Positions 16,660-23,689 of a DNA stretch of 64,000 bases are shown piece by piece (the stretch's first letter is position 1; the number at the start of each line of letters is the position of its first letter). The DNA comes from Butyrivibrio sp. AE3004. GTDB lineage: Bacteria > Bacillota > Clostridia > Lachnospirales > Lachnospiraceae. Both the position numbers and the translations under genes were made by a program. Location: positions 310,001 through 374,000 of the forward strand of contig NZ_JNLQ01000002.1 in assembly GCF_000703165.1 (NCBI RefSeq). Direction: 5' to 3'. The notes below the pieces were generated by a model that saw nothing but the letters and a program-made list of their open reading frames with translations, ran no database searches and was not told where the DNA came from.

Positions 16660-16700
16660 GAATGGCCTGATCAACACAGAGCTGATCAGGTTATTCTTTT
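16660..16700 (+). terminator. Strong hairpin terminator
   Basis: GAATggCCTGATCA (16660-16673) pairs with TGATCAGGttATTC (16683-16696), followed by TTTT. No plus-strand gene lies immediately before it, so it may end a non-coding transcript from about 16.45 kb. Confidence 0.6.
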
Positions 16701-16904
16701 GCCCATTTGCGGGGCGGTGTTTCGCTAAGAGGTCATGTTTTTTTGCGTTATTAGGAGGATAGACACACTGTTTTTACTATAACTGATATGCATTGTGGTA
16801 TCAGAGTTTCGTATAATTTTCATAACAACAGATAACAATGGCTTGGAGACTTTATCGTTTCCGGTATAGTGGAAATTACAGTAATGTATTTGGAAGGAGG
16901 CAGC

Positions 16905-17072
16905 ATGGATAATAAGGATAAAAGAAATGAAAACAGTAACAAGTCCGGTATTGAGTATGGAGCTATGGCATTATTGTCAGTGCTGGCTGTACCGGTAATA
17001 CTGCTTGCCGGATTTTTGCTGGATGATGTTACATGCAGTCAATGTCATGAAAATATCCATATTGATGGCTGA
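16905..17072 (+). CDS. Small single-helix membrane peptide, altered C-terminus
   Basis: A 55-residue peptide: a charged N-terminus (MDNKDKRNENSNKSG), then IEYGAMALLSVLAVPVILLA and GFLLDD, one membrane helix. Its first 42 residues are almost identical to the 47-residue peptide at 46365-46508, which ends DDKRKK. Here the end is replaced by VTCSQCHENIHIDG, probably by a 3' deletion or recombination. GGAAGGAGG precedes the ATG in both copies. Function unknown; the helix with acidic end resembles small regulatory membrane peptides. Confidence 0.7.
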   Translation: MDNKDKRNENSNKSGIEYGAMALLSVLAVPVILLAGFLLDDVTCSQCHENIHIDG

Positions 17073-17135
17073 TACATTACCGATAATATAAGCTCAAACA
17101 AGATTTATAATAGTGGCGATGTGCATTTTTTTCTA

Positions 17136-17226
17136 AAATTGTCTGAAAAAGGCCTTTTGACGGTATTATTTACTGTTAAAAGGCTTTTTTTCTGATATAG
17201 TAAAATTATGTTTTTGTTGACGGAGG
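17136..17226 (+). promoter_or_regulatory. Terminator plus extended -10 promoter (module copy B)
   Basis: AAAAAGGCCTTTTGACGGTA pairs with TACTGTTAAAAGGCTTTTT, a long terminator. Its T-run runs into TG-A-TATAGT (17193-17201) and GTTGacGGAGG. About 90 bases are nearly identical to 38347-38440, in front of an unrelated gene. Confidence 0.7.
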
Positions 17227-17236
17227 ATGGATGAAA

Positions 17237-17794
17237 ATGAGGCATTGCGGGACACAGACAATTGAGACCGAAAGACTGATACTGAGGAAATTCAAAGTTG
17301 AAGATGCTAATGCTATGTTCCTGAATTGGGCAAGCGATGAAGAAGTCACGAAGTTTCTTACATGGTCGCCGCATGGAACTGTCGATGTAACGGAGAATAT
17401 CATCAGGCAGTGGGTGGATGCATATAAGGATGAAAAGTACTATCAGTGGGCCATTGTTTTAAAAGAGATAAATGAACCTATAGGCAGTATCTCCGCCGTT
17501 GGTATGAAGGAAAGCACAAATATGATCCACATTGGTTACTGCATTGGAAGAGCATGGTGGCATCAGGGGATTACATCTGAAGCTTTAAATGCTGTTATAG
17601 ATTTCTTTTTTGATAAGGTTGAAGCAAATCGTATTGAATCAAGGCATGATGTTAATAACCCACATTCCGGTATGGTCATGAAGAAATGTGGAATGCAATA
17701 TGAAGGCACGCTACGCAGTTCAGATATCAACAATCAAGGAATCAATGATTCGAGCTGGTATGCAATTCTTAGATCTGACCGGACTAATTATTGA
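17237..17794 (+). CDS. GNAT acetyltransferase, RimJ/RimL-like
   Basis: A 185-residue GNAT of the RimJ/RimL group. TIETERLILRKFKVEDANAM is the N-terminal signature, IGYCIGRAWWHQGITSEALNAVID carries motif A with the acetyl-CoA loop, and SGMVMKKCGMQYEGTLRSS is the final helix-strand. ATG 17237 lies 10 bases after GGAGG; ATG 17231 is also possible. It is probably a protein or small-molecule N-acetyltransferase. It is expressed from the repeated promoter module B. Confidence 0.88.
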   Translation: MRHCGTQTIETERLILRKFKVEDANAMFLNWASDEEVTKFLTWSPHGTVDVTENIIRQWVDAYKDEKYYQWAIVLKEINEPIGSISAVGMKESTNMIHIGYCIGRAWWHQGITSEALNAVIDFFFDKVEANRIESRHDVNNPHSGMVMKKCGMQYEGTLRSSDINNQGINDSSWYAILRSDRTNY

Positions 17795-17911
17795 ATCGAG
17801 GGAATAGACAATGAAGCTAATAATTTATCCGCCTACATCGATGCATTAGCAAAGGCCGGATTTTTAATAGAGCAGCTTATAGAAGAAAGTGATAAAGTGA
17901 GCAAAATATGA
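17795..17911 (+). pseudogene. C-terminal remnant of a SAM methyltransferase
   Basis: The frame IDNEANNLSAYIDALAKAGF, then LIEQLIEESDKVSKI and stop, resembles the final helix and strand of class I methyltransferases (x-x-Y-x-x-A-L-x-x-A-G-F). There is no start; the frame is closed by the TGA at 17792-17794. Its stop overlaps the ATG of the next gene (ATATGATG), so the ATPase may once have been translationally coupled to it. Confidence 0.55.
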
Positions 17912-18768
17912 TGTATATTGAAGCTTTCCGATTTCCGGGAGTGGATGCGGAAGAACAGTTTGTTAATTACATAAGAAGAACATGCTATACATCGTTTTAT
18001 CCGTTTGGGGTATTTTCAGCTAACCAGTTACATGCTTTGTCTTTTTCAGAGATAACAATTTTGTATGGAAACAATGGTTCCGGGAAAAGCACAGCTCTTA
18101 ATCTTATGGCAGAAAAACTTAGGGCTGAACGGGATTCGCTGTTCAACCGTAGTAGTTTTTTTGATGATTATCTCAAGATGTGTGAGTTTGAAATGACTCC
18201 GGGAGAAAAACCGGAAGAAATCAGAATGATCACCAGCGATGACGTATTCGATTTTATGCTTAATCTCAGGGCTCTGAATGAGGGGGTTGACCGTAAGAGA
18301 GAGCAGGTCTTTGATGAATGGATTGAAAACAGAAATTCTAAATTTCAGATGAAATCACTGGATGATTATGAACAACTGAAAAAAGTTGTAGCTGCCCGCT
18401 CCAAGACACAGTCAAGATATGTCAGGGAATCAATAGGCAATAATGTCATTGAACACAGCAATGGAGAGAGTGCTTTACAATACTTCTCAGAAAAGATAAA
18501 GGATAATGGTTTGTATTTGCTGGATGAGCCGGAGAATTCCCTTTCGCCTCAAAGACAGATGGAATTATTTGATTTTATACAGAATTCAGCAAGATTTTTC
18601 GGGTGCCAGTTTATTATAGCGACTCATTCACCATTTCTACTGGCTCTGCGAGGAGCAAGGATTTATGATTTGGATGAGTCTCATGTAAATATCAAGAAAT
18701 GGACTGAACTTGAAGGTGTAAGGACTTATTTTGAGTTCTTTGAGCGTCATAGGGATGAATTCAGATAA
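17908..18768 (+). CDS. ABC/SMC-type AAA ATPase (predicted ATPase, COG3910-like)
   Basis: A 286-residue soluble ATPase. Walker A YGNNGSGKST is near residue 55, the signature-like SNGES near 190, Walker B LYLLDEPENSLSP near 205 and the switch His IIATHSPFLLALRG near 245. A helical insert lies between Walker A and the signature. No membrane or nuclease domain is present. Proteins of this type occur in repair and in some defence systems, but I see no partner gene: the following frame is a regulator fragment. Function unknown. Confidence 0.85.
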   Translation: MMYIEAFRFPGVDAEEQFVNYIRRTCYTSFYPFGVFSANQLHALSFSEITILYGNNGSGKSTALNLMAEKLRAERDSLFNRSSFFDDYLKMCEFEMTPGEKPEEIRMITSDDVFDFMLNLRALNEGVDRKREQVFDEWIENRNSKFQMKSLDDYEQLKKVVAARSKTQSRYVRESIGNNVIEHSNGESALQYFSEKIKDNGLYLLDEPENSLSPQRQMELFDFIQNSARFFGCQFIIATHSPFLLALRGARIYDLDESHVNIKKWTELEGVRTYFEFFERHRDEFR

Positions 18769-19068
18769 TACTGGGATGACGTGGATCTGGCAAGCGAAGT
18801 AATAGACGGACTTAAGTATGAAACTCTTTTAAAGCTGTATTTTGGCGGAGCTGAGGACAGGAATGTCACAATTAGGAATATTCAGATCTTCGAGGAGGAC
18901 GTTAAGCGTAATCTGTCGGTACTTAATATGTACAAAGATAATCTGGAAAAAGTCCTGAATGAGGAGGACCATATTTTCTATTATCTGACTGTTACTTTTG
19001 GAATTGACACCTATGAGGCGTACCTTAAGTGGTGCACAAAGGCAAAAAAGCTGCTGAAGAAGTGCTAA
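18769..19068 (+). pseudogene. C-terminal domain of a PadR-family regulator
   Basis: Directly after the ATPase stop, in the same frame, the sequence reads DDVDLASEVIDGLKYETLLK, LYFGG and, near the end, LTVTFGIDTYEAYLKW. This is the helical C-terminal dimerisation domain of PadR regulators. The N-terminal winged helix is absent, and only a GTG (18781) without ribosome binding site could start it. It is most likely an N-terminally deleted regulator. Confidence 0.6.
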
Positions 19069-19161
19069 GGATTCTTTTAATTTTATCCGTGCAAAATTAG
19101 AAATAGTTTTTGATGAATAAGAAATTGAATTCTTTCAGGAGTTGTAAGGAGCAAAACATAT

Positions 19162-19848
19162 ATGTTGAAAAGATTAACTGATCGAATTTGGTACTATCCA
19201 ATGGAAGAAGAGCGGGATCGGCCTAATCTGGGATATATACGCGGAGATAATTGGAGTCTTGCTGTTGATGCAGGTCACTCAGAGGCACATACCGGGGAGT
19301 TTTACAAGGCGTTGGAAGATAATGGCTTGCCACTTCCAAGGCTCACGGTAATTACACACTGGCACTGGGACCATACATTTGGAATACATGCGGTAAATGG
19401 GCTTTGTCTTGCAAATGAGCGGACCAATCAGTATCTGAAAGATTTTAGTCGCAGGTTATCGGATGAAGGAACAGAGTTCTTTCTGAATCTGGATGAAAGA
19501 ATACGTAATGAGTATTCTGATGACAGACCTGTGATTGTAAAGGCTGCAGATATGATTTTCCATGATAGCATGATACTGGATGCAGGTAACTGCCAGGTTA
19601 AGGTTTTTCAGGCAGACGCACCGCATACAGATGATTCGACTTTTATTGAGATACCCGGGGAAGGTGTTCTGTTTGTTGGGGATGCAACCTGTGGGGCACT
19701 CCCGGAATGGAAAAAGGATCCTGTTCTAAGCAAGAGTCTATCCGAGACTATCAGGAAATCAGAGGCAACCATATGCCTTGAAGGACACTGGGTTCCTGTA
19801 CCAAAGGAAGATACAATTCGAGACTTGTTAGAGGGGACAGATGAATAA
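19162..19848 (+). CDS. MBL-fold metallo-hydrolase
   Basis: A 228-residue metallo-beta-lactamase-fold protein. The zinc motif HxHxDH is in THWHWDHTFGIH (about residue 75), with further ligands in DAPHTDDST, FVGDATCGALPEW and LEGHWVPVP. AGGAGTTGTAAGGAG lies upstream of the ATG. It is distinct in sequence from the 918 hydrolase. The Trp-rich HWHWDHTFG motif is found in a clade of unknown substrate. It stands alone. Confidence 0.87.
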   Translation: MLKRLTDRIWYYPMEEERDRPNLGYIRGDNWSLAVDAGHSEAHTGEFYKALEDNGLPLPRLTVITHWHWDHTFGIHAVNGLCLANERTNQYLKDFSRRLSDEGTEFFLNLDERIRNEYSDDRPVIVKAADMIFHDSMILDAGNCQVKVFQADAPHTDDSTFIEIPGEGVLFVGDATCGALPEWKKDPVLSKSLSETIRKSEATICLEGHWVPVPKEDTIRDLLEGTDE

Positions 19849-19946
19849 ACTGAAATTGAATATAAACAAGCTACTGCAGAAAACGAAAAGCGATAAATTT
19901 ATGAAACAAAGCAAAATAATACACCCTGCAAAATGAACAGGAATAT

Positions 19947-20104
19947 ATGAACAGAATTTGTAGTATGACACATAACAGGGTTGTTGCTGTAGGAATAATT
20001 GATGGCAATGAAGATATATTTTTGGAATACTGTGACATTGATGGGAAAACTGTGGATGAGCATACGCTGTTTGAATTGGGGTCGACGACTAAAGCATTCA
20101 CAAA
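19947..20104 (+). pseudogene. N-terminal fragment of a beta-lactamase-like serine hydrolase
   Basis: VVAVGIIDGNEDIFLEYCDI and DGKTVDEHTLFELGSTTKAF give the N-terminal strands and the catalytic SxxK motif (Ser-Thr-Thr-Lys) of the class C beta-lactamase family. The frame is then cut exactly where the convergent GNAT gene ends at 20105. The remaining about 300 residues are absent. No export signal is seen. Confidence 0.7.
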
Positions 20105-20620
20105 TCAAAATTCCTTAATGAATGTTTTTGCTGAATACTTTCTGCTACCATCAAGCTTCTCGAACTCACTGTCATGTGAATAATGCATCCCAAGCTTTTC
20201 CATAACACGCTGACTTTTATGATTTTCTGCAGCAAACTGCCCTTCAATCGCTCGTATTTTTTGTATCTTTGAGATATGATCAATTATTCCCTGCATCGCC
20301 TCCGGAACATAGCCATGTCCCCACTGGTCTTTTCTGATATTGTAGCCAACTTCCCAAGCATCTTTGTCTGCATGATATACCAGACCACCACTCCCAATAA
20401 GCTCACCGGTTTCCTTAAGTTCGATTCCAAGGTCATAACTATCAGGGTCATCCAGATTGCGGCTTTCAAGCCATGTCTTTACATCTTCCGCATTTTTATA
20501 AAGCGGATAAATCATATATTCATTTACATCCGGATCTCCGCACCACTTAAATGCAGCCTTATAATCCTCCGGTACAAAAGGTCTTAATATCAATCTTTCT
20601 GTCTCAATCCTGACTCTCAC
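20105..20620 (-). CDS. GNAT acetyltransferase, RimJ/RimL-like
   Basis: A 171-residue GNAT: ETERLILRPFVPEDYKAAFK at the N-terminus, VGYNIRKDQWGHGYVPEAMQ as motif A with the acetyl-CoA loop (RKDQWGHGY), and SQRVMEKLGMHY near the end. The gene is on the minus strand, 27 bases downstream of the nucleoside phosphorylase gene and probably cotranscribed. Its 3' end abuts a truncated hydrolase from the opposite strand. Confidence 0.9.
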   Translation of the reverse strand: MRVRIETERLILRPFVPEDYKAAFKWCGDPDVNEYMIYPLYKNAEDVKTWLESRNLDDPDSYDLGIELKETGELIGSGGLVYHADKDAWEVGYNIRKDQWGHGYVPEAMQGIIDHISKIQKIRAIEGQFAAENHKSQRVMEKLGMHYSHDSEFEKLDGSRKYSAKTFIKEF

Positions 20621-20647
20621 GGTTTTATCCTCCTAATTCAAGAAAAG

Positions 20648-21397
20648 TCATATCCTTACTGCAATATCCAAAGCAATATAGAATTTTCCAAGATCATGGT
20701 TTGCAGCAGGAAGTGCCTCTACTTCATATCCGCTATCCGCAAGTACATCACCGGCTTCAAGGAAATTATAAAGTTCAATTCCATAAAAATCACACAAAGC
20801 CTGAACTCCCGCAAGTTCCATCTCTACTGCTATACAGCCTTCTTCTTTTCTTTTGGCAACAAGTCCCTTTGTCTCTCTGAGCATAGAATCTGTTGTCCAA
20901 ACACGGCCTTTAACATATGGAACCTTAAGCTCTGTAAAAATTCTCTCCAATTTATCGCAACCCTTAATATCAATATAGTCACTGGCCGGAGCGTAATAAT
21001 ATGAAGCACCATCGCCTCTGTAACTTTCAGTCGGAATGATAAATCTTCCGGTAGTCTTCTCCGGATCAAGGCTTCCACAGGAACCGAACATAATAAACTT
21101 TGTCGCTCCGGTTATCCAATGTGCTTCATAACAAGCGCCCGAAGCAAAAGCAGAGCCTATTCCAGTTAAGTAAAATGCTATCTTTTCACCTTTGTACAAA
21201 AGACAATAGATAGGTATTCTTCCATTACATGCACCGAGCGAACCGATTTCTTCGCAATCAAATTTCTCCAGGATGTGGTCATGAATTACTTTTGAAAAAA
21301 TAATCAGGCACTTATCTACAAGATGTTTTTGTTCTCCATAGAAATGTTTCAGTTCTATTATCGGTTCTGTCTTATCATCGTAAAAATCTTCACGCAT
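20648..21397 (-). CDS. Nucleoside phosphorylase family protein
   Basis: A 249-residue PNP/UDP-phosphorylase-fold protein. LTGIGSAFASGACYEAHWIT, FIMFGSCGSLD (phosphate loop) and AVEMELAGVQALCDFYG (the Glu-Met-Glu ribose-binding motif) are visible. It probably cleaves nucleosides phosphorolytically; substrate unknown. ATG 21397 is chosen because GGAGGAG lies 8 bases upstream. A 23-codon ORF ends in this ribosome binding site, implying translational coupling. The downstream GNAT is likely in the same transcript. Confidence 0.85.
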   Translation of the reverse strand: MREDFYDDKTEPIIELKHFYGEQKHLVDKCLIIFSKVIHDHILEKFDCEEIGSLGACNGRIPIYCLLYKGEKIAFYLTGIGSAFASGACYEAHWITGATKFIMFGSCGSLDPEKTTGRFIIPTESYRGDGASYYYAPASDYIDIKGCDKLERIFTELKVPYVKGRVWTTDSMLRETKGLVAKRKEEGCIAVEMELAGVQALCDFYGIELYNFLEAGDVLADSGYEVEALPAANHDLGKFYIALDIAVRI

Positions 21398-21410
21398 GGT
21401 CCACTCCTCC

Positions 21411-21482
21411 TCACTCAAATATGTTTGCCATTATGATTTCCCGCCCGGCAGGTAAAATGTATTTCTGCTCTTTTATTCTCAT
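21411..21482 (-). CDS. 23-residue upstream ORF (possible leader peptide)
   Basis: MRIKEQKYILPAGREIIMAN begins a 23-residue ORF ending IFE. It is preceded by CGGAGGT, and its TGA stop overlaps the GAGGAGG ribosome binding site of the nucleoside phosphorylase gene. It starts directly after the T-run of the terminator at 21494. It may be a leader peptide or the end of a lost gene. Confidence 0.4.
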   Translation of the reverse strand: MRIKEQKYILPAGREIIMANIFE

Positions 21483-21493
21483 AGCCACCTCCG

Positions 21494-21532
21494 AAAAAAA
21501 GGCCCCATCAAACTCTTGCTTGATGAGGCCTT
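21494..21532 (-). terminator. Terminator on the minus strand
   Basis: GGCCTCATCA pairs with TGATGGGGCC (one wobble), followed by TTTTTTT. It ends the transcript of the 34-residue peptide gene. Confidence 0.85.
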
Positions 21533-21568
21533 GTAAACTATATCAGTTATAAAGCACTAACTATGCCT

Positions 21569-21673
21569 TCAAATAATCTTATCCTCATCATACATATCAA
21601 AATCAAACCCCTGCTTATCATTCACGGGTTTATTGGTGACCATGTATGTTGTGACGAGTATAAGTTTTTTCAT
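21569..21673 (-). CDS. 34-residue peptide with own promoter and terminator
   Basis: MKKLILVTTYMVTNKPVNDK begins a 34-residue peptide ending GFDFDMYDEDKII: a short hydrophobic start and an acidic C-terminus. GAAAGGAAG precedes the ATG. A consensus promoter (21706-21734) and a strong terminator (21494-21532) frame it exactly, so it is almost certainly expressed. It could be a signalling or precursor peptide. No homologue known to me. Confidence 0.6.
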   Translation of the reverse strand: MKKLILVTTYMVTNKPVNDKQGFDFDMYDEDKII

Positions 21674-21705
21674 AGCGTCTTCCTTTCTGAAAATTATTAG
21701 TTGTA

Positions 21706-21734
21706 AGTATAGTTGACTGACAAATAGCTGTCAA
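21706..21734 (-). promoter_or_regulatory. Consensus promoter with dyad, minus strand
   Basis: On the minus strand TTGACA and TATACT are separated by 17 bp. The dyad TGACA-gctatt-TGTCA overlaps the -35, a likely repressor site. The stretch from 21735 to 21972 shows no gene on either strand. Confidence 0.7.
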
Positions 21735-21972
21735 TACTATTTTTAGTCAGATATATATTTTCTTCATCCCTGTAAACTTTGTTTCCAAGTCATTAAAACA
21801 CACGACACAATAGAAGATGCTGTTTCTGTAGACAGTTTTAGCCTTAAAAAAACTAATATGACGTGTATATTGGATTTGTTGTTGGAATAATACTGTATCA
21901 TTGCGCCTGATGAAATCAGGATGCCCGGGAAAAGTGATCCATAATGGAAATATGATAGTTTTTGAAAAAGTG

Positions 21973-22026
21973 TTGACAAAAATTATGTAACATATTACAT
22001 TGTTTTATATAGGTAATATGTTACAT
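21973..22026 (+). promoter_or_regulatory. MarR promoter with two inverted operator half-sites
   Basis: TTGACA (21973-21978) and TACATT (21996-22001) are 17 bp apart. ATGTAACATATTAC (21985-21998) in the promoter is repeated exactly as its reverse complement GTAATATGTTACAT (22013-22026) just after the expected start point. This is a natural autoregulatory operator for the MarR gene that follows. Confidence 0.7.
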
Positions 22027-22044
22027 AAAATAAAAGGAGCTCAC

Positions 22045-22524
22045 ATGAATTACGATGAAGTGATGAATGTCGAAAAAGTAACGTTTGGAAATATGCCCCC
22101 ACAGCCTTTTTTGCTGGGACTTCTCAGTGCGTTTGATAACAGATATCAGGCGGCAGCTGATGCATATTTCAAGGAAATTACGTGGAAACAGTTCTTTGCC
22201 ATAATCTGTATTAACTTATGCAAGGAACCACCGACACTGAATGAGCTTTCAGATATAATGGGAAGCTCTCATCAGAATGTGAAGCAGATTTTACTTAAAC
22301 TTGAAAAAAAGGGATTTATTTCAACTGTTCCTGATGAAAAAGATAAGCGAAAGCAGCGCATCTTTGTCACAGATAAATGCAGGGATTTTCTGGAACAGAA
22401 CGATAATAACGGTCAACAAAGCCGGTATGTAATAGGACGCATATTTGACGGAATTGATGAAAAGAGTCTGCAGACTACCATACAAACTATTATGAAAATG
22501 GAGAGGAATCTGAGCGACTTATGA
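22045..22524 (+). CDS. MarR-family transcriptional regulator
   Basis: A 159-residue MarR regulator. The winged HTH covers PPTLNELSDIMGSSHQNVKQ through ILLKLEKKGFISTVPDEKDKRKQRI, followed by a C-terminal dimerisation helix. ATG 22045 follows AAAGGAG. The gene overlaps the next by ATGA (22521-22524), so regulator and flavodoxin are translated together. It likely represses its own operon through the inverted repeat at 21985-22026, responding to a redox-active or aromatic ligand (inferred). Confidence 0.88.
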   Translation: MNYDEVMNVEKVTFGNMPPQPFLLGLLSAFDNRYQAAADAYFKEITWKQFFAIICINLCKEPPTLNELSDIMGSSHQNVKQILLKLEKKGFISTVPDEKDKRKQRIFVTDKCRDFLEQNDNNGQQSRYVIGRIFDGIDEKSLQTTIQTIMKMERNLSDL

Positions 22525-23081
22525 AAACACTGATTATTTACACATCACAGACAGGATTTACAAAGAGATACGCGGAGTGGCTTTCAGAGAGAATGAGCGG
22601 AGATCTGCTTGAGCTAAAGGCTGCTCAGAAGAAGAGTGCTGATTACTTCGATGACTATGATGCAATCTGCTATGGCGGATGGGCAATGGCAGGAAGTCTT
22701 GTTAAGGCAAAGTGGTTCCTTGAAAAGGCTACTAACTGGAAGAATAAGCGCCTTGCTATGTTTTGTGTAGGTGGCAGTCCTAACGATAACCCGGATGTAG
22801 ATGTCTTTCTGCAGAATGCTGTTACAGAAGAGCAGAAGAAATACATAAAAGTATTTTACTGCCAGGGCGGGTTTAACTATGAAAAGATGAAGGCTCCATC
22901 CCGTATTGCAATGAAGATGTTCGTGTCAGCCCTTAAGAACAAGAAGGATGCTACTGAGAAAGAGAAGATAATGGCTGAGAAGATGGCTTCATCCTACGAC
23001 ATCTCTGATATTAAATTCATAGAGCCTATTGCAGAGTATCTTGCAGAAAAAGGCAATAGAAAAGCTGTACATATAGTATAA
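22521..23081 (+). CDS. Flavodoxin-domain protein
   Basis: A 186-residue flavodoxin of the Flavodoxin_5 type. IIYTSQTGFTKRYAEWL is the FMN phosphate-binding loop, YDAICYGGWAMAGS the second loop and MFCVGGSPND the third. The fold is related to HemG-type protoporphyrinogen oxidases, but the function here is unknown; electron transfer to a small substrate is likely. It overlaps the MarR gene by 4 bases. Confidence 0.85.
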   Translation: MKTLIIYTSQTGFTKRYAEWLSERMSGDLLELKAAQKKSADYFDDYDAICYGGWAMAGSLVKAKWFLEKATNWKNKRLAMFCVGGSPNDNPDVDVFLQNAVTEEQKKYIKVFYCQGGFNYEKMKAPSRIAMKMFVSALKNKKDATEKEKIMAEKMASSYDISDIKFIEPIAEYLAEKGNRKAVHIV

Positions 23082-23169
23082 ATACACGATAAAAAGAATA
23101 TTAAAAAGAATGTCTGAGGCATTGTGCGAAATCCTTGGGCAGAGGGGGATTAACGATTGGAGTGATGAT

Positions 23170-23676
23170 ATGACGTACATTTGGAAATACAAAACTCCTG
23201 AAGGTTTTGACGACATGCTCATGAATAGTGATGGAGAGTATCTGACGGGACTGTGGTTTGAAGGATCGGATGATGAAAAGAAGCATAAGCCGGATGCAGA
23301 TGAAAAGAGACTTACCATATTTGAAATGACAGAAAAATGGCTTGATGACTATTTTTACGGAAAGCCTTCTCCGGATATTCCGAACATTAAAATAGAAAAA
23401 CTAACATCGTTCCGCCGGGATGTATCTGAAATCATGAAAAAGATTCCTTTTGGAGAAACGACAACTTATGGTGAGATTGCCAAGATGATTGCCGTGAAAC
23501 GTGGTATTTCAAAAATGTCAGCCCAGGCAGTTGGCGGTGCAGTAGGCTGGAACCCTATTTGCATCATTATCCCATGTCATAGGGTGATAGGTTCTGATGG
23601 CTCCCTTACAGGATATGGTGGTGGAATCAGAAACAAAGAATTGTTGCTACTGCACGAGAGGAAGTATAGTTTATAA
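23170..23676 (+). CDS. ogt: Methylated-DNA-protein cysteine S-methyltransferase
   Basis: A 168-residue O6-alkylguanine-DNA alkyltransferase. The active-site motif PCHRVIGSDGSLTGYGGG contains the acceptor Cys. The preceding helix-turn-helix region (FRRDVSEIMKKIPFGETTTY, then GEIAKM) and SAQAVGGAVGWNP are family hallmarks. It repairs O6-methylguanine by suicide transfer. ATG 23170 fits the family start (MTYIWKY); an in-frame ATG at 23110 would add 20 residues. A longer insert before the HTH is normal for this clade. Confidence 0.92.
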   Translation: MTYIWKYKTPEGFDDMLMNSDGEYLTGLWFEGSDDEKKHKPDADEKRLTIFEMTEKWLDDYFYGKPSPDIPNIKIEKLTSFRRDVSEIMKKIPFGETTTYGEIAKMIAVKRGISKMSAQAVGGAVGWNPICIIIPCHRVIGSDGSLTGYGGGIRNKELLLLHERKYSL

Positions 23677-23689
23677 CTCTCAGTTATTA

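Noticed and set aside
17908..19068. ATPase plus following frame as a two-gene defence system
   Set aside because: The downstream frame is the tail of a PadR regulator, not an HNH, TOPRIM or other effector, so there is no basis for a defence call.
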